Source: Myrica gale
Lineage: Eukaryota > Streptophyta > Magnoliopsida > Fagales > Myricaceae
DNA: 64,000 bases
Direction of reading: 5' to 3'
Assembly: GCA_963930655.1 (NCBI GenBank)
Contig: OZ005603.1
Location: 19,119,001 to 19,183,000, forward strand
The notes beneath the pieces were generated by a model. The model worked only from the letters and a program-made list of their open reading frames with translations. It searched no databases and was not told the origin of the DNA. The first letter of the stretch is position 1; every line of letters begins with the position of its first letter. Position numbers and translations under genes: made by a program. This document shows, in pieces, positions 45,997 through 54,707 of this stretch.

Positions 45997-46899
45997 ATGG
46001 CACCTAGGAGACCAACAAGAAGCCAAGAGCCCGAGGCTCCCGGAGTTACCACCGGGGATGTGTTAAGGCACATGGCTCAGCTCGTTGCCGAGCACGTGTA
46101 GCCGGGTGCCTATGCTGAAGGGGCCCGAGGACGCCCTGAGGGGTGTATGCTCGATCAGTTTAATTGCCAGCACCCACCAGCGTACAACGGCAAGGGAGAT
46201 GCCATACTAGCAGAAAATTGGCTGGTGGAGATGAAAGAACTACTTGAGGTCTTGGGGTGTACCGAGGCCCAGAAGTTAAGTTATGCTACCTTCAAGCTGC
46301 AAGGGGATGCCAAAAGGTGGTGGCAGTCCGAGAAAGTGTTGTTGGGTCAGGAGCTGGGAGAGCAGCCCATAACCTGGGAGAGGTTCCAACAAGAATTTCT
46401 AGATCGTTATTTCCCACGAACGACTCGGGAAGCGAAAGCAAGGGAATTCGCTACCCTAACCCAAGGAGCCATGACGGTGGAGCAGTACGCAGGCCGATTC
46501 ATGGAGCTGGTGTGGTTTGCCCCGTACTTGGTGCCAGATGAGGAAAGAAAAGCCCGAAAGTTTGAAGAAGGGCTACACCCACGGGTCTATGACAGGGTGT
46601 ATAGCCATAATCTTAAAACCCTGGCAGAAGTGATTGAACGGGCAGTGATAGTGGAGAGAGGACTGCAGAGGATAGCAGTCTATCATGACCAGCAGAAGAG
46701 GAAGGCTCCTTCCAACCCAACCATTCCGCAGATGCCCTGGAAGAAAAGTAGGCCAGAGTCATCACAGAGGCAGCCTCAGAGGCCGAATCAGAGGCCGAAC
46801 CCGAGGCCGAACCAGTGGCCTGGTAGAGCTCAGAAATGCCGGAGGGAATCAATTTCCTCTGTGCAACAAGTGCAACAAGAGACACCTAGGGGAGTGTAG
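45997..46899 (+). pseudogene. Element C gag
   Basis: The frame opens at the ATG at 45997 (MAPRRPTRSQEPEAPG) and is broken by one TAG at 46099-46101, codon 35; from there to 46899 it is open. The gag core reads PPAYNGKGDAILAENWLVEM, KLSYATFKLQGDAKRWW, WERFQQEFLDRYFP and MTVEQYAGRFMELV, typical of Del/Tekay elements. A run of (R/Q)PN repeats follows, and then a frameshift near 46830 takes the reading into the frame that carries the zinc knuckle. Confidence 0.9.
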
Positions 46900-47625
46900 G
46901 CAGGGCTTATGTTTTAAATGTGGGAAGCTTGGTCACTTCGCCAGAGACTGTAGAAGTGCAGGCAGCTCAAACCAAGCACCCCGACCCCCGCAGCAAAACA
47001 ATGCAAGGAGGCAAGGAGGCCCAACACAGGCGAGGTTATATGCAATGACTCCGGGGGACGCGGAGAACCAAAACCGAGTAGTGGCAGGTAAGTTGCCTTT
47101 GCCCCAGGGGGAAGCCCTAGTTCTGTTTGATTCAGGGGCCACGCATTCATTCATTGCATCAGCATATTGCAAGGCACATGCCTTAAATAGTGAGTTGTTG
47201 GGTTGTGATGTCCTTGTGTCAACGCCCGCTGGGGGAAGAGTCGAATGTAGCTGGATGGTGAAGGACTATCCGATTGAAGTAGAAGGGCAAGTCATGCTGG
47301 CTGATTTGATAGTTATGGAGATGGGAGGATTTGATATCATCCTAGGTATGGATTGGTTGTCGAAGCATGGTGCCAACATTCGGTGCTATGAGAAGAAGGT
47401 CTTGTTCCAAAAGGAGGGGAGACCGGATTGTTGTTTCACTGGTATGATGAAAATGGAACGAAGGCCAGCAATTGTCTCGGCCCTGCAAGCTAAGAGGTTG
47501 TTGCAAGGAGGGCACGAGGGAATTCTAGTATGGGCAAGTGATACGCGGAGTGATACGCAGAACGAGGTCCCTGCGTTTGATCAAACCCCAATAGTGAGTG
47601 AGTTTCCGGATGTATTCCCGGAAGA
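46832..47625 (+). pseudogene. Element C zinc knuckle and protease
   Basis: CNKCNKRHLGEC is followed by the gag zinc knuckle CFKCGKLGHFARDC (CX2CX4HX4C). The protease has the active site VLFDSGATHSFI, then FDIILGMDWLSKHGANI. The domain runs to SEFPDVFPED, the usual first block of RT, where element C ends and LTR H resumes. The 46685-47746 frame continues a few codons into LTR H by chance. Confidence 0.9.
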
Positions 47626-47765
47626 CTCAATTACACTTGCTTTTGTCAAAATTAACAATTCTCCCCTTACTAATGCCCAAAACATAATTTTCTCATTATC
47701 TAGTGGAAATAGTGTAATTATAGAGATTTCTCAAGTGATTAATTAACAAAATTGTGATACAATCA

Positions 47766-48035
47766 TATGCAAAACATGTCATCAAGGGACGTCAGAAGAT
47801 ATTTTTTGAACCCGGAGATTGGGTTTGGCTGCATATGAGAAAAGAAAGATTCCCGACGAAAAGACGTTCCAAATTACTTCGAAGAGGAGATGGTCCTTTC
47901 CAAGTTCTCGAGGGCATCAATGACAACGCTTACAAGCTAGATTTACTTGGAGAGTACAACGTAAATGCTACTTTTAATGTTACTGATTTATGTCTTTTTG
48001 ATGTAGGCGATGATTTGAGGGTAAATTCTTTTTAA
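47766..48035 (+). pseudogene. Element A integrase C-terminus
   Basis: Picks up exactly where 40668 stopped. Reads KHVIKGRQKIFFEPGDWVW, HMRKERFPTKRRSKLL, GPFQVLEGINDNAYKLDL, and ends FDVGDDLRVNSF at the TAA at 48033-48035, next to the polypurine tract. This segment has no stops. It is the DNA-binding tail of a gypsy integrase, without a catalytic core. Confidence 0.88.
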
Positions 48036-48046
48036 GAGGAGGGGAA
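48034..48046 (+). promoter_or_regulatory. Element A polypurine tract
   Basis: AAGAGGAGGGGAA directly precedes the 3' LTR. It would prime plus-strand DNA synthesis. Confidence 0.85.
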
Positions 48047-48049
48047 TAA

Positions 48050-48718
48050 TGCAAATCGTAGGAAAGCTTCAAAAGATCTAGTTCAAGTCCCATTAGGGCC
48101 GGTTAGGAGAGCACAAGCAAAGAAGTTCTAGGATGTACTCAACGGACTAACGCAAGAGGCATGGGCTCACGTAAATGCGTGGAGACCCATTGAGCATGAA
48201 CCACGTGAGCAACATCGACTTGTGACCATAATTCAAGTTCTAGAAGACTCTGATCTTTAGGCATACAACATATTCCTTCCTTTTATAGCTTTTCTCTTTT
48301 ATGGGCATGTATGGCACCTTTAGGCGTCATTTTTGTTTCCTTTTATATGACCCTAGGCCTCCAGCTTTTCATATTAGGCAAGTAAGGATTTATTTCCTTA
48401 CACTTGTTTTGTTTTAGGCGCCATATTTTGTTTAAGCAAGCAATGAATTATTTCCTTATTTGTCTTGTTTGTTTTAGGTGAGTAAGGATTTATTTCCTTA
48501 CCAATTTTCGGCTTTAATTAGTTTTTCTATGTTAGGGTTTTTCCTTGTAATGTTCAGCCCTTTAAATAGGCGCATAAGCATTGGAAAATGAAGACATTGA
48601 TTATTCAGCAAACTTGTGAGGTTTTTTCTCTTTGGTTCTTTGAAGAACTATTCAAACTTATCGGGATTTCCCGTGGCATTCAACTCGACTTATCAAACTG
48701 ATTTTCCACCACTGTTTG
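48050..48718 (+). mobile_element. Element A 3' LTR
   Basis: Matches 23802-24474 throughout, with scattered substitutions and small indels, for example around 48165-48185. Ends ...ACTGTTTG. Confidence 0.87.
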
Positions 48719-49041
48719 TGGCGTATTCCTTATACCGATGTTCTTGTTTTTTATAAACAACGGGTCGAGCTCTCCATTTGAATTTGTCCATAGAACGATC
48801 TTGGGTTCCCTTTCGTTGTTGGGTCTCGTTATTCTTGACGGGGTTCACATAAGACGGAAAACATGCAACGATAATGGTAAATATGGGTTCAAAACGGATT
48901 CATAACAGTTATTGTAGATTATGGGGGCGAGTAGCAACGAGTTAGAGTTCAAAGGTGGTTTTTGAGATTAGTGGTATAGTTTATGGGGATAATTTATAAT
49001 TAACTCCACAAAATACTGTATTTAAAAGTGCTTAATATGAA
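48719..49041. other. Spacer with dispersed repeat (48840-49010)
   Basis: Non-coding. 48840-49010 is the inverted relative of 15735-15905. The last nine bases (49033-49041) are the TSD of the following foldback. Confidence 0.65.
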
Positions 49042-50151
49042 GGGTTAAATGCATCCCATACCCCTGTGGTATTCGCGAATTGCAAATATACCCTTCAGGT
49101 AAACAAAGTCATTTTAATACTCCTGAGGTAAACATCAAGGTCACAATATGCCCCACCGTTAATGTGCCGTTTGAAACACTAACGGTAAGTGCTGACGTGG
49201 CAAAAATAGACACGTCAGCACCAATCAGATGATGACACGTCATCGCTCAGGGGCATATTTGCAATTTGCGAATACAACAGGGGCATGTAATGCATTTTAG
49301 CTTCTAAAAAAAATTAAAATTATTTTTTTTAAAATAGACACGTCAGCACCAATAATGTGATGACACATCATCATATTTAATTTTAAAAAGAAATTACTAT
49401 TTAAAAAAAAAACTTAGCCCAATTTTCCTTCAACATATCCCTTGTGTTCGTTTCTGTCTTTTTTTATACATTATTTTAAAAAAAATTGCGTAGTTCAACT
49501 TAGCCATTGTATTCGATTATGTGTGTGTTTTTATGAACCATGCATGTTTTTTTTTTTAATTTATGAAAAAAGGAAAAAAAAAAAAGATACAAACGAACAG
49601 ATGGACTAAGTTGAAGGGAAATGAGGCTAAGTCGTTTTGTGTTCGTTTTTTTTTTAAAATTAAATTTAAAATATAAAATAAAAAGCATACATAAACGAAT
49701 ACAGTGGCTAAGTTAAACTACAAATGTTTTTTAAAAAAAAAATTATATATATAAAAAGACAGAAACGAACACATGGGATATGTTGAAGGAAAATAGGGCT
49801 AAGTCTTTTTTTTAAAATAATAATTTCTTTTTAAAATTAAACGTGTCTATTTAAAAAAATAATAATTTTAATTTTTTTTAAAAAAAAAAAAGCTAAAATG
49901 CATCACATGCCCCTGTGGTATTCGCGAATTGCAAATATGCCCCTGAGCGATGACGTGTCATCATCAGATTGGTGCTGACGTGTCTATTTTTGCCACGTCA
50001 GCATTTATCGTTAGTGTTTCAAACAGCACATTAACGGAGGGGCATATTGTGACCTTGATGTTTACCTCAAGGGTATGAAAATGACTTTGTTTACCTCAGG
50101 GGTATATTTACAATTCTCGAATACCACAAGGATATGAGATGCATTTAACCC
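49042..50151. mobile_element. MULE-type palindromic foldback, TSD TAATATGAA
   Basis: Begins GGGTTAAATGCATCCCATAC and ends ATGCATTTAACCC, flanked by the identical 9 bp TAATATGAA (49033-49041 and 50152-50160). The two halves are inverted repeats almost to the centre (about 49590), giving arms of roughly 500 bp with small loops; the outer 250 bp are especially close. No ORF. A 9 bp TSD with long TIRs is typical of Mutator-like elements. Confidence 0.92.
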
Positions 50152-50160
50152 TAATATGAA

Positions 50161-51394
50161 AACCTAATTTTTTTAATTAAATGTACCGAATGTGATAAAT
50201 TAATTTTTAATTAAAAGTGCTTAATGTGATAAATGAGTTATTTTGTCCATTTAATAAAAAAACATATAAAAAATTCTCTTCCAAAGGCACAAACATGACT
50301 ATGAAAGTGGATGCTTGGGCCACGTTTGGCAACCCACAGAATATTGAGCTTTACTTGAAATGAAGGTAACGTACATATAATAATTTTTGCATTTCACCAA
50401 CACTCGTTATACACTCCCCAACTCGTTATTCACTGCCCATGGGTCTGGACGCGTTATTTTGCTATTCACTAATGCGATTAGGCCCCAGCCTGGATTGTCT
50501 TTTTACCGACAGGATCTTGATTTGTTGCCATGTTACTTTGTCCCTCGTTTGGTGTGGCATGTTACTTTTCCTATGGATTGGGGTGACCAATATAGGCATC
50601 CCCGTTCTGCACCGACTTCGATTACCATGAACCCTTAAATAAATAAAGACACAGTAATATCAATGTTTGTCCTCAGGGCTTAGAAGTACATATAGCCAAC
50701 ACTGTTCAAATAGACAATCGTCTTACATTTTAAACAAGCCAAATACGCCTTACAAATTAAACAAAAATACGATGCAAATGTCATGGCGGCTGTGCATCAT
50801 GCCATGTGCCCATGTTAACATCTAAGCTCTCTTTATAAAAATAGAATGCTTACAAAAACGAGATTATGACAAGTAACCAATTCGGATGCTCGAATACTAT
50901 TTTGCCCTCACAAGAATGTAGTGGAAATTATTAAGAAATAATAAGCTAGTTGACTATATTCGTATGTAAAAAACAGGGGTAGAATTAATTTACCTGCGAT
51001 AAAAAAAAGGCGAAGTATTAGTACTTATAATTATTGTCAAGGAACAGGTGAAATGACGTAAACTTTAAAGAAGTTGATACAAAAGTATTTAGAACTTAAA
51101 ACGAAAAGTAGATGTATTATCCGGGAAATAGAATTTTGAACCCTTTGCAAAGGATTTTAACAAAAGTGGCTACAACATACAAAAGGGTTAGCGTTTCTAA
51201 AGCTCACCTAAGCCTAACTATCTATTCCTAGGATAATTACAAAACATAGACCCGAAATTTGTCTGCAATTTAAACAAAGACAAATGAAACATAATACAAA
51301 TAGGACTAGTGAACTACAGACCATCATCTATACAAATAACGTCAACTATGCCATTATCCAGGGTCGTCCCCTCTACGTTCACCGACTCGGCTAT
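50161..51394. other. Non-coding stretch, nothing recognised
   Basis: AT-rich. Short frames at 50387-50638 overlap each other and show no known motif. No element ends were identified. Confidence 0.55.
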
Positions 51395-51650
51395 CTACAT
51401 GCTTATTATATTCCTAGTTTATGTTTTGTATTTTTTTAATTTCGTTACAAACTCTTCAAACTTCAAAAATATGAATATGAAATAGGTTCAGTAAACGCTT
51501 TTTATTTTATCTTTGTTTCTTTGACACGAGTTTGAAATTAATCTATTTTCCCTAGGAGACGATATGGCCTTTTGGGTTAATTATTACACGACAGAACTTC
51601 TATACTTGGGATAGCCTATGCGCTGCTCATTTTAGAGTGAGTCAAGTTTT

Positions 51651-51668
51651 TGGCACCGTTGCCAGGGA
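51651..51668 (+). promoter_or_regulatory. Element J primer binding site (Asp tRNA)
   Basis: TGGCACCGTTGCCAGGGA, six bases after the LTR as in element B, with two changes from the Asp tRNA complement. Confidence 0.8.
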
Positions 51669-51826
51669 TTGTTAGACTTAGTTTAAAACTAGTGATTTTC
51701 CTTTATTTTAATTTCTTTTCTCATTATCTAAAACAAATTATTTTATCTTTGAGGTACCTTATCTCTGTTGCACCTTTATTTGTTTTTACTCTATTAGTGA
51801 ACCTCTGCTATTTGGACTAATGTCTG

Positions 51827-52245
51827 ATGCCTTGGGTCAGAGACATTTCAAATAGGTTATACATAATTACACTCAGTAAGTGATATTCACATCATAGAGT
51901 CAGATAGTTCTTCTGTCTCTTTATAAGTGAGGATACTGAAATTGATTTTTACAATCCGTTTGTGGAAGAGAATTTTGAGGAAACTATGATTGCACCTGCA
52001 CCACGTACTCTTAAAGATTTTTTGCAGCCCACATGCACCACTCCACCATCATGCATTGTTTTACCTAATGATGCACCAAATTTTACGATAAAGCACTCGA
52101 TGATGTCAGTGATACCTCAGTTCCACGGGATGGATTCTAAGAGTCCTTACCAGCACCTGACGGATTTTGAGTTGGCTTGCACTACTTTTATTACTAGAGC
52201 TGGTACCAGTGAGTTTATTAGACTTCGTTTATTTCCTTTCTCTTT
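51827..52245 (+). pseudogene. Element J gag N-terminal fragment
   Basis: Opens MPWVRDISNRLY like gag of element B, then carries stops and shifts to about 51960. The clear part is ENFEETMIAPAPRTLKDFLQ, NDAPNFTIKHSMMSVIPQF and FELACTTFITRAG, ending LFPFSF at the LTR of K. It is close to gag B over its whole length and equally non-functional. Confidence 0.85.
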
Positions 52246-52698
52246 TGTTAGAGAAACCCATGACACATGGAACATCCACATAGGTATTTAAATATTTGAG
52301 CTGATGTTTGAATTGTTGTTGAACTAGATATCTTATCCTGGTTTCAAATTTGAATTCAAACTTAGCTGATTTCTCTCTTTGGGATTCTCTGTGTGAGATT
52401 CCTACTTACGTTTATTTAATAAAATAAACGTAGAGAAAAAAAATCAATCGACATATTCTAAACAGTCTCACATAGAAGAACTTTATCTCAAGGTATCAAG
52501 GCTTCTATCTTTTAGCCTTGGATCTGAAGGGTAGAATTCATAAGGAAACTATGGTAGCCTCCTAAACGACTTGAGAGTTGTGTTCGTGATTCGTGGATCG
52601 TTGATCGTCGGCTGTAAGACGAGCGACCAATATTCCTGCAAATCAGAGATTCTGCGCAAGGTATTTTAGATACCCACTCCATTTGGTAAAATCTAATA
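52246..52698 (+). mobile_element. Element K 5' LTR
   Basis: Opens TGTTAGAGAAACCCATG directly after the gag fragment of J and ends AAAATCTAATA one base before the primer site; 453 bp. The usual ...CA end has become ...TA. Confidence 0.72.
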
Positions 52699-52699
52699 T

Positions 52700-52711
52700 T
52701 GGTATCAGGGC
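52700..52711 (+). promoter_or_regulatory. Element K primer binding site (Met tRNA)
   Basis: TGGTATCAGGGC, one base away from the usual initiator Met tRNA complement TGGTATCAGAGC. Confidence 0.82.
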
Positions 52712-53100
52712 AAAGTTAGCTAGTTGTCGCCCAATATAACATATTTTAATTTATCTCTGATGATTGAAACATGTTTTAATTTAGATTTTATTTGTTTAAT
52801 ATTGAAATCTTTATGAGTGTGTTAAAACTATGTTATATAAGATTTACAATTTGTTTTCAAATTTGTATGACATTATACACTGTGAAAGTTCTTTTCACGG
52901 TGGTATTTGTTTTAACATGAGCATCTGTATGTCAATTTGTTTTGGCCGTACATGGATTAAGTTTTGGAAAAATACCGTGAAACAGAGAATTTTTTGTTTC
53001 TTTGGTTTTACATTTTTTTGATTAACAAGAAATCAAAAAGAAAGGTGGCCGACGACATGGTGGGTTGCTGCGTCTGGTAGGACCAAAGCAACACTTGGCA

Positions 53101-54303
53101 AAGACAAGTCTTAACTCTTTGAGTTACAAGAGCTTGAAGGAGTCACACCATCTTTTGGTGAAGGTGGGGATTTTGTATCTCAGCTTGAAATCATCAGAGA
53201 GATTAGTAGTGACTTAGCTCCGAGTGGGAGTGTACCACTAGAGAGTGACTCACAAGGGCCTCAGATACGTAGAAGCAAACGTGGAGCAATTCCCCGTCGT
53301 TGTTTTGAGATTGAAGGAGAATGTTTCATATGTGCTCCGTATGACTCTGATGAGCCTGCTTCGTATAAGAAAGCATTAGCTTCACATGTCTCAAATGAAT
53401 GGTTGGTTGCTATGAGGGATGAAATAAGTTCAATGGCAAAGAACCAAGGTTATGTTCGTGTTGAGTACAAATGTAGGATTTTAGAGAAGTTGTGAATTTT
53501 TATGTTGATTAGTGTTTTATTGGTGTTTGTGTAAAGTGGAGAGAGAAATGATTTGATGTAATTGTTTAATAAAAAATATTAGAGTTATGTGAAAAAGTAT
53601 AGAGAGAGAATTTATGTTGAATAAAAAATTAAAAAATTGTTGGAGATTGTGTAAAATTTATTGGTGTTTGTGTTTGAATTCTAAATATGTTCGGTGGTAG
53701 GTTTGTGAATATACTTAGAATCCTGAAAAAATTGTAAAAACGAACATATCCCAAGTGTGAGAATTAGTTGATCTTCCGCCTGGGCGTAAGACCATTGGAA
53801 ACAAATGAGTCTTAAAAATTAAACGCAAGGCAGATGGATCAATTGATAAGTATAAAACCCGTCTCGTGGCGAAAGGTTATACCTAGAGAGAAGGTACAAA
53901 CTATGAAGAAACATTCTCCACAGTGATGAGAATTGCTTTTATTCGCCTCATTCTAGCTATTGTTGCATCCTTAGATTTGGAACTTTTCCAAATGGATGTG
54001 AAAACAACATTTATCAATGGAGAACTAGACAAAGAGATCTACTTGGATCAACCGGTTGGCTTTGAGGCCCAGGGAAAAGAGCACAAAGTATGCCATATCA
54101 AACATTCCATTATGGTATTAAACAGTCGTCTAGACAGTGTTACTTTAAATTTCATGAGGCCATCACTTTGTTTGGCATTGAAATGTTGGAAGAGGACCAT
54201 TGTGTGTATGTCAAGCATGCAGGAAAGATCTTTGCACTTCTATCATTGTATGTAGATGACATTTTGTTAGTTGGAAATGATTTGGAGATGATTGTCGCCA
54301 CCG
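53101..54303 (+). pseudogene. Element K reverse transcriptase, split by a MITE
   Basis: Upstream part: QIRRSKRGAIPRRCFEIEGE and WLVAMRDEISSMAKNQ, the usual linker ahead of copia RT. It breaks at 53447 and resumes at 53755 with ELVDLPPGRKTIGNK, KIKRKADGSIDKYKTRLVAK, VASLDLELFQMDVKTTFING and EIYLDQPVGFE. A frameshift near 54095 follows. The catalytic box YVDD is at 54249-54260, then LLVGNDLEMIVAT and an abrupt end at 54303. Stops at the W positions (VWELV and GNKW both read with a stop) show decay. Copia RT copies the element RNA into DNA. Confidence 0.88.
53448..53751. mobile_element. MITE copy 2, TSD CAA
   Basis: TIRs GGTTATGTTCG and CGAACATATCC, flanked by CAA (53445-53447 and 53752-53754); 304 bp. 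It sits between the codons for NQ and VW of copia RT, which join in frame when it is set aside. Confidence 0.92.
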
Positions 54304-54707
54304 AAGGGTGGTGGCTGTGAAAGGATCCCCAGTGACGAGTTGGGCGGCAAAAGCCATGTGTTGGAGGATAGGTGCCGAGATGAGGCACCAAGGACACACA
54401 TGGGCACTCATGACACACCCACAGCGCGCGCAACGACAGCACCACAGCCATGAAATGGCATCATCGCGCGCGCGCAAGCTAGGCGCCCCAGCGCGCCTGA
54501 CAAGGCATGGCGCCTCATCAACGCCCATGCCTGGCATGCCAGCCAGCCGGCCACAGACATGCCATGACAGCACATGGCCTCACCCATGGCCTTGCCATGA
54601 CACAGCGCAGCAGCAAGTCCTTGGCCACCAGCCAAGCCAAGCAGCAGCAGCGAGCCAGCACACAAAGGAGTGCCATAACACAGGATGGCCACCACCAGCA
54701 GCCACCA
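54304..54707. other. GC-rich island, left part
   Basis: About 400 bp of GC-rich DNA rich in GCCATG, CAGC and GCGCGC. It is bounded by copia RT on the left and by LTR E on the right; 59370-59533 continues it. Open frames on both strands are low-complexity Ala/Pro/His runs and not credible proteins. Confidence 0.7.

Larger units (their letters stand above)
41816..47625 (+). mobile_element. Del/Tekay-like gypsy element C, truncated
   Basis: 5' LTR (4019 bp), Met primer site, gag and protease, stopping abruptly in the first residues of RT (SEFPDVFPED) near 47625. RT, RNase H, integrase and the 3' LTR are missing. It sits in LTR H, so it is younger than H. This is the only copy in the window that links the long-LTR family (D1, D2, E, F, M, N) to proteins. 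Confidence 0.87.
40669..47765 (-). mobile_element. Athila-type solo LTR H (contains C), TSD TATGC
   Basis: Plus-strand ends TGACTCAACTAAAAATG and GTGATACAATCA, flanked by TATGC (40664-40668 and 47766-47770). The first 100 bp follow the same pattern as LTR B (CTCCCAAGCGTAGGAGG against ATCCCAAGTATAGGAG, then a CTAGATCATCTCC block), so it is a minus-strand Athila LTR. Its own sequence is 40669-41815 plus about 47626-47765, roughly 1.29 kb. Setting it aside restores the integrase frame of element A exactly. Confidence 0.87.
23802..48718 (+). mobile_element. Gypsy element A, nested host of B and H
   Basis: One Ty3/gypsy element in four pieces: 5' LTR, primer site and protease part (23802-25715); RT end, RNase H and integrase ends (39655-40668); integrase C-terminus, polypurine tract and 3' LTR (47766-48718). 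The two LTRs (673 and 669 bp) are clearly the same sequence. The piece order matches a single plus-strand element split by element B and by LTR H. Gag, the first half of RT and the integrase core are missing. No TSD was found at the outer ends (GGTGA left, TGGCG right). Confidence 0.8.
51395..52245 (+). mobile_element. Athila-like fragment J
   Basis: A plus-strand relative of element B: the last 250 bp of the LTR (51395-51644, ending GTGAGTCA), primer site, 160 bp leader and a gag fragment that ends at the insertion of copia element K. The 5' part of the LTR and everything after gag residue 130 or so are missing. Confidence 0.8.
52246..54303 (+). mobile_element. Copia element K, internally deleted
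   Basis: 5' LTR, Met primer site and a pol fragment, with gag, protease and most of integrase missing and no 3' LTR. It interrupts gag of J. The pol part is split by MITE copy 2. Lineage cannot be assigned safely. Confidence 0.82.

Noticed and set aside
47626-47746. C-terminal extension of protease C
   Set aside because: These codons are LTR H sequence; the element ends at the first RT block.
50387-50638. Two overlapping plus-strand frames
   Set aside because: Neither resembles a known family and they overlap in different frames.
25716-54303. Endogenous plant pararetrovirus
   Set aside because: Primer sites, domain order with integrase, and LTRs identify LTR retrotransposons; no movement protein or coat motif of caulimoviruses was seen.
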